Of a DNA stretch of 39,877 nt, positions 8,157 through 19,506 are shown piece after piece. Origin of the DNA: Prochlorococcus sp. AG-436-K22 (GTDB lineage: Bacteria; Cyanobacteriota; Cyanobacteriia; PCC-6307; Cyanobiaceae). Within the stretch, counting starts at the first letter, position 1. Each line of letters starts with the position of its first letter. The notes beneath the pieces are model-generated. The model ran no database searches, was not told the DNA's origin, and saw only the letters and a program-made list of their open reading frames with translations. A program made the translations under genes and the position numbers. Location: contig QCPK01000011.1 of the NCBI GenBank assembly GCA_003212555.1, forward strand, positions 1-39,877, written 5' to 3'.

Positions 8157-8942
8157 ATGAACCATGATCAGCTAGGGGTTGTTTATTTACTAGGGGCAGG
8201 ACCTGGAGATCCAGATTTATTAACTGTAAAGGGGCATAAGCTTATTAGTCAATGTGATGTTCTTGTTTATGATGCCTTAGTACCGAATGAAATTCTGGAA
8301 TTAGTAAATGAGCAATGTAGGTGTATTTTTGTTGGTAAAAGACGTGGACATCATGCAACTCCACAATTGAAAACGAATGCTCTTCTTTTAGAATTAGTTA
8401 AGGAATATAAAACTGTTGTCCGCTTAAAAGGTGGCGATCCTTTTGTTTTTGGTCGGGGTGGAGAAGAAGCAGCTTATTTGAAGAAGAATGGGATTGCGGT
8501 ACAAGTTGTTCCTGGTATTACCTCTGGTATTGCAGCTCCGGCTTACTTTGGGATTCCGCTTACTCATCGTTTGGCAGCTAGCTCCGTGACTTTTGTTACT
8601 GGACATGAGGGTATTGATAAGCGTCGCCCAGGGGTGAATTGGGAGTCTTTAGTCCACGCAGGCAATACTTTAGTTATTTATATGGGAGTACATAATCTTT
8701 CTTATATTGTTCATCAGCTTTTATTAGCTGGTCGTTCATCTGATACCCCAGCTGCTGTCATTCAGCAGGCAACAGTTACAGGTCAACGTTGCTTAAAAAC
8801 CTCACTAAAGAAGTTATTGCAAGATGTTCACACCTACAAATTTGTTTCACCATCAATAATCATAATTGGTGAAACAATCGATTTTCAAATTGAAGAATGT
8901 GCCCCACCGCCCGCTGCTGTAACAATGCCGATCGACTTTTGA
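8157..8942 (+). CDS. cobA: Uroporphyrinogen-III C-methyltransferase
   Basis: SUMT adds two SAM-derived methyl groups to uroporphyrinogen III to give precorrin-2, the branch to siroheme and cobalamin and away from heme and chlorophyll. The 261-aa length fits a single-domain CobA. Signatures visible are VYLLGAGPGDPDLLTVKG (about 9-26), RLKGGDPFVFGRGGEE (about 92-107), VVPGITSGIAAPAYFGIPLTHR, and VIYMG, all conserved in the tetrapyrrole methylase fold. It lacks the CysG dehydrogenase/ferrochelatase half, so precorrin-2 oxidation must be done elsewhere. It converges on pabC with 8 bp between the stops. Confidence 0.95.
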   Translation: MNHDQLGVVYLLGAGPGDPDLLTVKGHKLISQCDVLVYDALVPNEILELVNEQCRCIFVGKRRGHHATPQLKTNALLLELVKEYKTVVRLKGGDPFVFGRGGEEAAYLKKNGIAVQVVPGITSGIAAPAYFGIPLTHRLAASSVTFVTGHEGIDKRRPGVNWESLVHAGNTLVIYMGVHNLSYIVHQLLLAGRSSDTPAAVIQQATVTGQRCLKTSLKKLLQDVHTYKFVSPSIIIIGETIDFQIEECAPPPAAVTMPIDF

Positions 8943-8950
8943 TTCTCACT

Positions 8951-9772
8951 TTATAGCAATGATTTCCATAGTAATTCAACTTCTTTATATGTTTTAAGAC
9001 AGTGTGCATTGATTTTTGCTATTGAGTGACAACTTAGACTATTAATTAATAACCAATTATCTCCTGACTTTGGCTCTGGCCCGATTTCTGTTTCATAAAA
9101 TAACCCAGTATCTATTCCTCTTTGTCTCATTACACCAGCAAGACAACCACTTTCTAATCGAGGTGTTAGCCATACATTCTTTCTTTTGACTAGTAGGTTT
9201 GAGGTTGCTCCACAAGACATTTCATTGTTCGTGCTTAATAGCAATGCTTCATCAAAACCGTGAGTCTGTGCTTCGTGACGGGCTTGTATCGCTTGAATGT
9301 AGTTGAATGTCTTATGTTGGCTTACTAAACTATTTGCATTACGTTTCTCATTGCTACTTATTAGTGCTGTAAGTGTCTGAAAACAAGGTTCATATTCATT
9401 TAACTCTAGCCAAAACGTATGAATAGAGCTAGTTGGCAAGTTGATTCCTCTATATGTGTTGTGCCCTCTGCTCCAATTAAGACGGAGAGATCCATTACCT
9501 TTAGGTAAAGAGATGCGTTGGATTGCTTCGTTTATTAAGGGTAATAAAAATTCCTTTTTAGGTGGCAATGCCATGCCTAAGGATTTGGCACTTTGTCTCC
9601 ATCTATTGAGATGTGCATCTAGCAATTGAGGTGCATTTTGACAAATTAAAATAGTTTCAAATATTCCATCGCCTAGTGTTATTCCTCGATCATTGATTGA
9701 TAGCCTTACTTCATTATTGCTAATCCAGTAACCATTGATCCAATTGATTTTTAGAGGTGATCTTGCTTTCAT
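8951..9772 (-). CDS. pabC: Class IV aminotransferase, probable 4-amino-4-deoxychorismate lyase
   Basis: PabC releases pyruvate from 4-amino-4-deoxychorismate to give p-aminobenzoate for folate, using PLP. The protein has the fold type IV pattern: INGYWISNNEVRLSINDRGITLGDGIFETI at the N-terminus, SQHKTFNYIQAIQARHEA with the PLP lysine (Lys154), DEALLLSTNNEMSCGATSNLLV, and a TP...CLAGVMR phosphate-binding segment. The frame is open to 9805, but I choose the ATG at 9772 because it forms an ATGA overlap with the pabB stop, giving 273 aa, the usual size. The pabB neighbour strongly favours PabC over a branched-chain or D-amino-acid aminotransferase of the same fold. Confidence 0.88.
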   Translation of the reverse strand: MKARSPLKINWINGYWISNNEVRLSINDRGITLGDGIFETILICQNAPQLLDAHLNRWRQSAKSLGMALPPKKEFLLPLINEAIQRISLPKGNGSLRLNWSRGHNTYRGINLPTSSIHTFWLELNEYEPCFQTLTALISSNEKRNANSLVSQHKTFNYIQAIQARHEAQTHGFDEALLLSTNNEMSCGATSNLLVKRKNVWLTPRLESGCLAGVMRQRGIDTGLFYETEIGPEPKSGDNWLLINSLSCHSIAKINAHCLKTYKEVELLWKSLL

Positions 9773-11103
9773 ATCAATGCTTCTAAGAGAGGCATTAACT
9801 TCCAATATAACTCTTCAGCTTCATTAGTTGGATTAGAATCTGCAACAATTCCACACCCTGCATGTATACGTAGCTTTGAGTGCTCTATCAACAGAGATCT
9901 AATTAAAATATTGCTATCAAATTCTCCATTCCAATCAAGATGTAAGAAAGAGCCAGAATACGGCCCTCTTGCAATTGGTTCTAATTCGTATAAACGTTTA
10001 CAAGCTCTGATTTTTGGAGCGCCAGTAATTGAACCTCCTGGCCAACAAGCTTCAATCAGATCTACCCAGGTAGCGTTAGTTTTTAGTACTCCTTTAATTA
10101 CAGAGGTTAAATGATGCACTTGGGCATAAGTTTCTAATCCAACTAATTGAGTAACCTCTATTGTTCCAGGTTGGCATATTTTCCCAAGATCATTTCTTAG
10201 TAAATCTACAATCATTATATTTTCGGCTCTGTCTTTAGTGCTGCTTATGAGTTCAGCTGCAAGTGCAGAATCTTTCTCTGGGTTCTTATGGCGAGGTCTA
10301 GTGCCTTTAATAGGTCTGGTTTCTATAGTCTTATTAGTTGACATTCTTAAAAAGCGTTCGGGCGATGTAGAGATTACAGCTTCTCCTTTTGCCTCTCCAT
10401 TGGCTACCATCATTCCAGCAAATGGTGCAGGGCAAACTGTTCTAAGTTTCTGAAAAAGATCAATTGCTAAAAGCTCTGGAGCTTTTTCTGTAGTACAACA
10501 TGTCGAAAGATTAGCTTGAAAAATATCTCCTTTCTCAATGTATTCTTTTATTGCGGAAATGGAATGCGCATATCGTGTTGTACTGGTCACCCATTTCCAT
10601 TTATCTTTCTTTATTCCTGGAAATTTATTTGTTTTCTTCAGTGATGTGTTAGATCTTGTTATTGATGATCTTAGTTCTTTTAGTATTGTGGAAAAGTCTT
10701 GAAATCTCTTGCCAGGAGTTCCTTCGAGCCAAAGCCTATGTTTGTGTAAATCGAATCTTATAATAGGATCATGTTTTGCCATCCACATCGTCGCCATTGA
10801 ATCCTTTTTCCAAGAAGCTTGTGGTTCAAGCCATGCTCCTGCTTCATAGCTAAGCCAACCACACCAGTGCCCGGATTCAATTGTTCTTAATAATTCAAAA
10901 GGGTTAGATGCATCAGGATCGTTGGGGATACCATGACTTGTCATGTGTTCTATTGGATCAGCAGCTAAGATTACCCACCTTCCATTCTCACTTCCATCAC
11001 TGTCTAACCAAATCAGACCAGGCTCGCCGAATAGCTCTATTAATTTTTTTGCAACATCAAGTGGGTTGACCCACTCAAAAAGTTCTCGTAATAGCTTGCT
11101 CAT
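9769..11103 (-). CDS. pabB: Aminodeoxychorismate synthase component I (chorismate-binding enzyme)
   Basis: PabB aminates chorismate with ammonia supplied by a PabA glutaminase. The 444-aa protein shows the chorismate-binding domain: GDIFQANLSTCC, ISTSPERFLRM, ETRPIKGTRPR, DRAENIMIVDLLRNDLGKIC, WPGGSITGAPKIRACK and CGIVADSNPTNEAEELYWK. The N-terminal part contains the weaker WCGWLSYEAGAW stretch of the TrpE/PabB lid domain. No glutaminase domain is fused, so PabA must be encoded elsewhere. It is transcribed after queC with a 1-bp stop-start overlap (TAATG) and runs into pabC by an ATGA overlap. TrpE is the main alternative, but the pabC neighbour and the PIKGT motif favour PabB. Confidence 0.9.
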   Translation of the reverse strand: MSKLLRELFEWVNPLDVAKKLIELFGEPGLIWLDSDGSENGRWVILAADPIEHMTSHGIPNDPDASNPFELLRTIESGHWCGWLSYEAGAWLEPQASWKKDSMATMWMAKHDPIIRFDLHKHRLWLEGTPGKRFQDFSTILKELRSSITRSNTSLKKTNKFPGIKKDKWKWVTSTTRYAHSISAIKEYIEKGDIFQANLSTCCTTEKAPELLAIDLFQKLRTVCPAPFAGMMVANGEAKGEAVISTSPERFLRMSTNKTIETRPIKGTRPRHKNPEKDSALAAELISSTKDRAENIMIVDLLRNDLGKICQPGTIEVTQLVGLETYAQVHHLTSVIKGVLKTNATWVDLIEACWPGGSITGAPKIRACKRLYELEPIARGPYSGSFLHLDWNGEFDSNILIRSLLIEHSKLRIHAGCGIVADSNPTNEAEELYWKLMPLLEALI

Positions 11104-11783
11104 TAGTTCTTTAGATTATTCGTATAGCCTGCCTTGCGGATTGCTTCATCGCGAATACGACAACTATCGCATACCCCACATGCTTCTTGGTTCCCATTAT
11201 AACAACTCCATGTGAGGTTAATTGGTACTTCTAATCTCATGGCTTCTTTTACTATTTTGACCTTGCTCCATTGAATTAGAGGTGCCCATAATTGAATTCC
11301 GCTTCCTTCCCTACCAGCTTTACTTGCAAGATTTGCTAGTTTCTGAAATTCTTCTAGGTAATCAGGTCTACAATCCGGATAGCCTGAGTAATCCATAGCA
11401 TTGATGCCAAGTAATAGTTGATTAGCTTGCTTTGCTTCTGCAAGACTAAGTCCAATTGCAATAAAAACGGTGTTTCTCCCTGGGACATATGTATTAGGTA
11501 TGATGCCTTCAATGACACCTTTGCTATGCACGGATTGTTGCAAATCTGTTAATGAGGATCCTCCCCATTTTGATAGGTTGATATTAATTATGTGATGCTC
11601 ATTTAGATTAAAGTGACTTGCTATTGCTTTTGCAGCTTGTAATTCACGTTTATGCCTCTGCCCATAATCAAATGATAGTCCAATCACTTTTTGACCTTTT
11701 TCTATTGCAAGACCAATTGCTGTTGCTGAATCTAGTCCTCCTGATAGGAGTGCAATAGTTGTATGAGATTTATTAGAGGACAT
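11103..11783 (-). CDS. queC: 7-cyano-7-deazaguanine synthase
   Basis: QueC converts 7-carboxy-7-deazaguanine to preQ0 with ATP and ammonia, in the queuosine tRNA-modification pathway. The 226-aa protein has the PP-loop ATPase motif [11 protein letters not shown] (about 12-22), [19 protein letters not shown] and [18 protein letters not shown]. It ends with the zinc-binding cysteines in [18 protein letters not shown]. It lies 59 bp after queE on the same strand, and its stop overlaps the pabB start. Queuosine and folate pathways both start from GTP, although no folE or queD is in view. Confidence 0.95.
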   Translation of the reverse strand: MSSNKSHTTIALLSGGLDSATAIGLAIEKGQKVIGLSFDYGQRHKRELQAAKAIASHFNLNEHHIININLSKWGGSSLTDLQQSVHSKGVIEGIIPNTYVPGRNTVFIAIGLSLAEAKQANQLLLGINAMDYSGYPDCRPDYLEEFQKLANLASKAGREGSGIQLWAPLIQWSKVKIVKEAMRLEVPINLTWSCYNGNQEACGVCDSCRIRDEAIRKAGYTNNLKN

Positions 11784-11842
11784 GTATTGAGCTCTTCAAC
11801 AAGTTTTAATAACAGATCACTATAGTTAATATTCTTTTTTTT

Positions 11843-14172
<2,330 letters not shown>

Positions 14173-14282
14173 TTAGTTTCTTTGTATGCTTTAAGTTAAC
14201 CCGATCTTGATCAAGGCCAACCAAATTAAATAGTTTTTCGAGAAATGTTATTGATTATTTTAGATTTTGAGAGAACCTTCCA

Positions 14283-16109
14283 TTATTCATCCTCCTTAAC
14301 AGGCAGAGTACTTCTTATATTTAGTTCTTCTAATTGTGCTGTAGACACTTTTGCAGGAGCTTTGGTCATCAAGCATTTTGCTTGCTGTGTTTTTGGGAAT
14401 GCAATTGTATCTCTGATAGATTCTTCGCCAGCTAATAGCATTACAATTCTATCTAGGCCAAATGCAATTCCTCCGTGGGGAGGTGCGCCCATTTCAAGAG
14501 CTTCTAGAAGGAAACCAAATTGTTCCTTTGCCTCATTAACGGGAAGTCCAATAGTTTCTAAAACTTTCATCTGTAGTTCTGTTTGATGAATACGTAATGA
14601 TCCGCCACCAAGCTCTAGTCCATTTAATATTAAGTCGTATGCTTGCGCACGAGCTTCTGGGAGTCTTGATCCCCATTCACTTTTCTCTTCTCCAAGGTCG
14701 GTACTATTTGGAGCGCAGAAAGGATGATGAAGAGCTTCAAGGCGATTTTCCTCAAGGTTTGGTTCAAACATGGGGAAATCAATTACCCATAGAAAATCCC
14801 ATTGCTCTTTTTTCTTCTCCACTGGAATTAGGTTTAATTCTTTTGCAAGGTATTGACGCACTTTATCTAGGGTTTTATTGACTGTTGGTGTATTACCTGC
14901 AGCAAAAAGCAGTAGATCACCTTCACTGGCGTTGGTCTTTTTGAGTAGTTCTACTTTTTTTGCCTCATTGAGGTTATCTTTTATTGCACCAATAGAATCA
15001 ATACTTTGATTTTCACGAACTCTGATGAAAGCCAGTCCTTTGGCGCCAGCTTTTTCAGCCTCACTAAATATATCTCCGCCAGGTTTGATTCTTACATTAC
15101 TGATTGATGTATTGCCCCCTTTCACATTTATACATTTAACAGATCCGCCTGAATCGATTGCTCCTGAGAAGACTTTGAACCCAATTCCCTGAAGAATTTC
15201 ATTTAAATTAGTTAGTTCCATTCCATATCTAGTGTCAGGCCTATCAGTTCCAAAACGTTCCATTGCTTCGTGCCATGTCAGCTTTGGGAAGGGAAGTGGA
15301 AGGGTTATACCTTTAACTTCTTTCCATATGCTGGCGATTAAATTCTCATTGATAGCAATAATTTCCTCTTGAGTTATGAAGCTCATTTCTAAATCAAGTT
15401 GCGTAAATTCTGGCTGCCTGTCGGCGCGCAAATCCTCGTCTCGAAAACATCTGGCTATTTGGTAATAACGTTCTATTCCACCAACCATTAATAATTGTTT
15501 GAAGAGTTGAGGTGACTGAGGTAATGCAAACCAATCTCCTTCACATACCCTTGAAGGAACTAGATAATCCCTGGCTCCTTCAGGAGTGGAACGATTCAAA
15601 ATCGGTGTTTCTACTTCGAGAAATTCTTTGCTTTCTAAAAAATTCCGTACTGTTTTAATTACTCTATGACGTAAATGAAGGTTATTCTTCATTCGCTCTC
15701 GTCTTAGGTCTAAATAACGATGACGGAGTCTTAGCTCTTCTTTAACTTGCTCTTCGTAGTGGATTGATACATTGAAGGGCAAAGTGCCTTGTACTTCGTT
15801 AAGAACTTTTAAATCATTTGCTAATACTTCTATTTCACCAGTTTTAATTTTTTCATTGATTGATTCAGGTGGGCGAGACCTTACTGTTCCAGTAATTTGC
15901 AAAACAGTTTCATTTCGAAGACTCTCCGCAATGGCAAATAAACTTGATCCTTGATCTGGATCGACTGTAATTTGAATTGATCCAGTGCGATCTCTGAGAT
16001 CGATAAAGATCACACCACCATGATCTCGACATCTATCCACCCATCCACATAGTTGGACGCTGGAGTCAATGTGCTTTGTGCGCAGGTCTCCACAGTAGTT
16101 GCTGCGCAT
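14283..16109 (-). CDS. aspS: Aspartate-tRNA ligase (bacterial type)
   Basis: AspRS charges tRNA-Asp. The 608-aa protein is full length for the bacterial class IIb enzyme with the inserted GAD domain. The N-terminal OB-fold has [24 protein letters not shown]. Motif 2 is [23 protein letters not shown] (about 216-238) and motif 3 is [13 protein letters not shown] near the C-terminus. [13 protein letters not shown] and the C-terminal [14 protein letters not shown] are also typical. Whether it discriminates against tRNA-Asn cannot be told by eye. It lies 72 bp downstream of gcvT on the same strand, and I see no strong terminator between them. Confidence 0.97.
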   Translation of the reverse strand: MRSNYCGDLRTKHIDSSVQLCGWVDRCRDHGGVIFIDLRDRTGSIQITVDPDQGSSLFAIAESLRNETVLQITGTVRSRPPESINEKIKTGEIEVLANDLKVLNEVQGTLPFNVSIHYEEQVKEELRLRHRYLDLRRERMKNNLHLRHRVIKTVRNFLESKEFLEVETPILNRSTPEGARDYLVPSRVCEGDWFALPQSPQLFKQLLMVGGIERYYQIARCFRDEDLRADRQPEFTQLDLEMSFITQEEIIAINENLIASIWKEVKGITLPLPFPKLTWHEAMERFGTDRPDTRYGMELTNLNEILQGIGFKVFSGAIDSGGSVKCINVKGGNTSISNVRIKPGGDIFSEAEKAGAKGLAFIRVRENQSIDSIGAIKDNLNEAKKVELLKKTNASEGDLLLFAAGNTPTVNKTLDKVRQYLAKELNLIPVEKKKEQWDFLWVIDFPMFEPNLEENRLEALHHPFCAPNSTDLGEEKSEWGSRLPEARAQAYDLILNGLELGGGSLRIHQTELQMKVLETIGLPVNEAKEQFGFLLEALEMGAPPHGGIAFGLDRIVMLLAGEESIRDTIAFPKTQQAKCLMTKAPAKVSTAQLEELNIRSTLPVKEDE

Positions 16110-16181
16110 GGTTAGGATTCGTGTATACAGAATGAGTTTCCCACAATGAATGTATAGAGGTTGCTAAAGATCCTCTTTATG

Positions 16182-17294
16182 TCAGGAAACTCTGCGATAA
16201 AAGGGTTTTTTTACTACTGTCGCAGGATGTAATTTTCCTCGAATTTTGACCCATATTTTTGTACCTTCTTTTGATGCTTCTACTGGGAGGTACGCTAGAC
16301 CAATACCCTGATTTAGAGTTGGTGACCAGCTTCCACTGGTGATTTGACTAATAAATTCATCATGCAACATTATTGGATAACCTTTTCTAGGGATTGCTTT
16401 TTCGTCAAGCTTTATAGCTACTAGCTTTTGGTGGATACCTTCTTGATTTTGCAAGATTAAAGCATCTTTCCCTATGAAATCACCTGGTGTTTCTAAATGA
16501 ACTAGCCATCCTAACCCTGCTTCAAAGGGAGTTGTGTTTTGGTTGATATCATTTCCATAGAGGGGCATTGCTGCTTCAAGTCTTAATGTATCTCTTGCTC
16601 CTAGTCCGCAAGGTTGAACTCCATGTTTTATTAATTGGCACCAAAGTTCTTTTCCAGTTTCCTTATCTATAAGAATTTCAAAACCATCTTCACCGGTATA
16701 ACCGGTTCTTGCTATAAACATTGAGTCAGATTTATCATTGATTTTAATTTGTAGTTCTTTGTGGCCGAATTTAGGGATATTGATTAAAGGTTTATCTAAG
16801 ACTTTGTTAAGGTGCTTTTCTGCCTCCGGACCTTGTAGGGCAATTAGAATCTTATTTCTTCTCGCATTTGATATCTCCAGCTTTTTCGTAACGAGATGTT
16901 TCTTCAACCAAGCCAGATCTGAGTCAACACATGATGCATTAATCACAATCATTACTCGCTCAAGATTGTCTTTTTGGCTCTCTAGGTCATAAATGATCAG
17001 ATCATCAATAATCCCCCCAGTTTCATTGAGCAAAACCGTGTAACAAGCTTCACCGTGACCAATTCTATGGAGATCTGACGGCACTAATTTCTGTAGTGCA
17101 TCTTTAGGGTTAATTCCTTGAATTAGAAATATACCCATATGAGAAATGTCAAATATCCCTGCATTATGTCTTACAGAATTATGCTCATCGACAAGGCTTG
17201 AAAATTGGATTGGAAGCTCCCAACCTGCAAATTCAACCATTCGGCCACCAAGCTCTCTGCAGGTCTCGTGAAGTGGTGTTTTATGCAATGTCAT
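16182..17294 (-). CDS. gcvT: Aminomethyltransferase (glycine cleavage T protein)
   Basis: GcvT takes the aminomethyl group from the lipoyl H protein and makes methylene-tetrahydrofolate and ammonia. The 370-aa protein has the usual length. Conserved stretches are FAGWELPIQFSSLVDEHNSVRHNAGIFDISHMG at the N-terminus, YTVLLNETGGIIDDLIIY, ARTGYTGEDGFEIL, GLGARDTLRLEAAMPLYG and GFIGKD-like DFIGKDAL. The H and P partners are about 20 kb away on the other strand of this window. No glycine riboswitch-like structure is apparent in the 140 bp upstream. Confidence 0.96.
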   Translation of the reverse strand: MTLHKTPLHETCRELGGRMVEFAGWELPIQFSSLVDEHNSVRHNAGIFDISHMGIFLIQGINPKDALQKLVPSDLHRIGHGEACYTVLLNETGGIIDDLIIYDLESQKDNLERVMIVINASCVDSDLAWLKKHLVTKKLEISNARRNKILIALQGPEAEKHLNKVLDKPLINIPKFGHKELQIKINDKSDSMFIARTGYTGEDGFEILIDKETGKELWCQLIKHGVQPCGLGARDTLRLEAAMPLYGNDINQNTTPFEAGLGWLVHLETPGDFIGKDALILQNQEGIHQKLVAIKLDEKAIPRKGYPIMLHDEFISQITSGSWSPTLNQGIGLAYLPVEASKEGTKIWVKIRGKLHPATVVKKPFYRRVS

Positions 17295-17434
17295 TATTGT
17301 TTGTGTAGATCTTTTCGGTTTCTTTAGTTCAGATTCAAGTCTTTTCTAAAGCAATACAAGGTACAAAGGCAATTGAATTGATTGTGGCCTGATTGATGAA
17401 CTTTAACTAATCTAGTAGTCTTGCTACTTGTGTG

Positions 17435-17659
17435 ATGACATTTAAAGAATGCTGCAAGAGTTGTAAATATAGTAAGGGCTTACAGTCTTCTTCTGCTGGT
17501 TGGTGCTTATTAAGAAAAATAAGATTAGATTCTCAAATTGCTTCTTTTGCTTATTGCCATCATTGGACTCATTCAGAACCATCCTTACCACTTGTCAATA
17601 GAAATAATTTAATTTCTGATACACAACTAGATTTTGGAAGAGACCTAGTCGAAAATTAA
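17435..17659 (+). CDS. Small cysteine-rich protein of unknown function
   Basis: This is a 74-aa protein from the ATG at 17435; a GTG at 17432 directly precedes it. I do not recognise a family. The N-terminal half carries five cysteines and two histidines: Cys6, Cys7, Cys10, Cys24 and Cys41 followed by His-His-Trp. The spacing CxxC-x13-C-x16-C looks like a metal or Fe-S site, and the pattern of WC and YCHHW suggests a compact fold. The C-terminal 30 residues look unstructured. It has no signal peptide or membrane segment. It is divergent from gcvT and convergent with speB. A 5-bp hairpin (17414-17428) lies just before the start where a Shine-Dalgarno would be. Confidence 0.6.
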   Translation: MTFKECCKSCKYSKGLQSSSAGWCLLRKIRLDSQIASFAYCHHWTHSEPSLPLVNRNNLISDTQLDFGRDLVEN

Positions 17660-17695
17660 AAGCATTTAAAGTACTTCCATAGATCATTAGTCTAC

Positions 17696-18607
17696 TTAGA
17701 ACGTATTTATTTTCGACATGCTAAGTAATATTAAAAGACTCCTAGTTGTTTTTGCTGCAAGGATTGAACTTACCCCTGATGGATCTAATTGTGGTGCTAA
17801 TTCAACAATATCGGCTCCTATTAGATTATGTTCTTTAAGAACGTCAATAACAGAGGCAAAATCTTGCCATAAAAATCCACCTGGTTCAGGTGTTCCAGTT
17901 CCTGACATAATGCTTGGATCAAACCAATCTAAATCAACTGTTAAGTAGATGGGTTGTCCTCGATAAGGTTTTAATGCTTTATATAATTCAAGAGATGGTT
18001 TACCAAAGGTCTGATTGATTAACCTTTTTTCTTTTTTCATTTCTAATATTTCTTTTTTTGTTCCACTTCTTATACCTACTTGAAATAGTTTATGGCTAGG
18101 CAGTATTTCTAGACAGCGTCTCATCGCGCATGCATGATTATACTTTGAACCCAACCATTCATCTCTTAGATCTGCATGTGCATCTAGTTGTATAAGAATT
18201 AGATCAGGGAAGTATTTTATAGCTCCATGAATGGAACCACTGGTAAGAGAGTGCTCTCCTCCTAATAAAAGTGGTTTCATGTTTAGTGAGTAAATATACT
18301 CCGTTGTTTTTTTTACCATTTCTATAACTGGTTGTGGATCACCAAGTGGTATTTCCAAATTTCCAAAATCTGTAAAATTAATTTCTTCAATATCTGCGTT
18401 TAGTTGAGGACAAAATGATTCAATTCCATAACTTACATTTTTTATTTCCGTAGGTCCAAACCTAGCTCCAGGCCTAAAAGAAGTTGTTCCATCATAATTA
18501 ACTCCATAAAGACCTATTACTGAATTATTGATTTCACGTTGGGCACCCATAAAAATTGCACCATTACTATCAAAAGCTATTTTGTTTTTTGCTTCATTAA
18601 TGGTCAT
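17696..18607 (-). CDS. speB: Agmatinase / arginase-family ureohydrolase
   Basis: Ureohydrolases remove urea from agmatine, arginine or related guanidino compounds with a binuclear metal site. The 303-aa protein has the metal motifs GGEHSLTSG, IQLDAHADLRDEW and LTVDLDWFDPS, and ends with a region containing ADIVELAPQLDPSG. The ATG at 18607 overlaps the speE stop in an ATGA arrangement, so the two are translationally coupled. That context supports agmatinase, giving putrescine for spermidine synthase. Cyanobacteria also have a guanidine hydrolase in this family, so the substrate needs caution. Confidence 0.88.
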   Translation of the reverse strand: MTINEAKNKIAFDSNGAIFMGAQREINNSVIGLYGVNYDGTTSFRPGARFGPTEIKNVSYGIESFCPQLNADIEEINFTDFGNLEIPLGDPQPVIEMVKKTTEYIYSLNMKPLLLGGEHSLTSGSIHGAIKYFPDLILIQLDAHADLRDEWLGSKYNHACAMRRCLEILPSHKLFQVGIRSGTKKEILEMKKEKRLINQTFGKPSLELYKALKPYRGQPIYLTVDLDWFDPSIMSGTGTPEPGGFLWQDFASVIDVLKEHNLIGADIVELAPQLDPSGVSSILAAKTTRSLLILLSMSKINTF

Positions 18608-19506
18608 GATTTTAATTTCCTTTCAATGTGGGCGGGAATAGAATCAAATGATCCTTTCTGCCAGCGAGGGCTCCAGAATTGACAAGTTTTTGAGATTTGC
18701 TCTGCTCTTGAATTGATTGGATAGAGATATCTTCTTTTTCCTATTGACGCAAATGTCCAACTCCACCATCCACTTGGATATATTGGAACATTTCCATATA
18801 ACGGGTCTGCTTTTCCAAAAACTTCACGAATTACTTTTACACTCTCTATATGAGTTTTCTCAAAAGCCTCAGGTGATTCTGTTTGTGCTGCAAATACTCC
18901 GTTAGATTTCAATATTCGACGACAATTTTGAAAAAACTTTTTATTGAATAAACCTTTTGCTGGTCCCTTTGGATCTGAACCATCAATAATTATGGCATCA
19001 AAAGAGTTCTCTTCTGCTTTCTGAACCCATGAAATCCCGTCTTCGCTTTGTACATCAAGACGCGGATCTAACCAACAATTGCATCCTATTTCACTAAGAT
19101 ATCTTTTACTCATTTCAATGACAAGTTCATCAATTTCTATTAATTTTAACTTTTTTAATTCTTTATACTTAAGACATTCTCTAGCAGTTCCTCCATCGCC
19201 ACCTCCAATTATTAGAATATTATTTAGTTCTTCTGAACTACATAATGCAGGGTGAACAAGACATTCATGATATTGCTTCTCTTGTTTTTCAGCAGTCATC
19301 CAACAATCGTCTAGAAGTAATGCCTTTCCATAGCGCTTACTTTCAAACACTGTGATTTTCTGGAATTTGCTTTTTTTCTCAATTAGCGTTCTGCCTTTTA
19401 AACCATATCTAACATCTTCTTGATACTCATCTTTCCAGCTATTGAATAATTTTGGAAGAAAGTTAAATTGTTTCATTAATATAATGAGACGTTTATGAAT
19501 TTTCAT
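18604..19506 (-). CDS. speE: Spermidine synthase (polyamine aminopropyltransferase)
   Basis: SpeE transfers an aminopropyl group from decarboxylated SAM to putrescine. The 300-aa protein has QKITVFESKRYGKALLLDDCWMTAEKQEKQYHE (first half), the nucleotide-binding motif IIGGGDGGTARECLKY, IEIDELVIEMSK, and the catalytic DGSDPKGPAKGLFNKKFF. WSWTFAS lies near the C-terminus. Two starts are possible: ATG at 19506, overlapping the mazG stop by 14 bp, and ATG at 19476 (290 aa, MKQFNFLPK), which leaves a 16-bp gap. Neither has a clear Shine-Dalgarno. It is followed by the coupled speB. Confidence 0.93.
   Translation of the reverse strand: MKIHKRLIILMKQFNFLPKLFNSWKDEYQEDVRYGLKGRTLIEKKSKFQKITVFESKRYGKALLLDDCWMTAEKQEKQYHECLVHPALCSSEELNNILIIGGGDGGTARECLKYKELKKLKLIEIDELVIEMSKRYLSEIGCNCWLDPRLDVQSEDGISWVQKAEENSFDAIIIDGSDPKGPAKGLFNKKFFQNCRRILKSNGVFAAQTESPEAFEKTHIESVKVIREVFGKADPLYGNVPIYPSGWWSWTFASIGKRRYLYPINSRAEQISKTCQFWSPRWQKGSFDSIPAHIERKLKS

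Noticed and set aside
9773-9805. Longer start of the pabC frame at 9805
   Set aside because: It would overlap pabB by 37 bp. The internal ATG at 9772 makes an ATGA overlap and gives normal length.
14245-14586. Open frame of 113 codons on plus, antisense to aspS
   Set aside because: It lies over the well-supported aspS C-terminus and its translation has no family pattern. Similar shadow frames lie over ppk, the MFS gene, ligA and mnmG.
16155-16176. AGAGG/CCTCT inverted repeat between gcvT and aspS
   Set aside because: The stem is only 5 bp with an 11-nt loop and no T-run on the transcribed strand, so I do not call a terminator.
17295-17431. Possible glycine riboswitch upstream of gcvT
   Set aside because: I found no convincing glycine-aptamer core or paired stems on the minus strand. 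The 137-bp gap is also short for a tandem aptamer.
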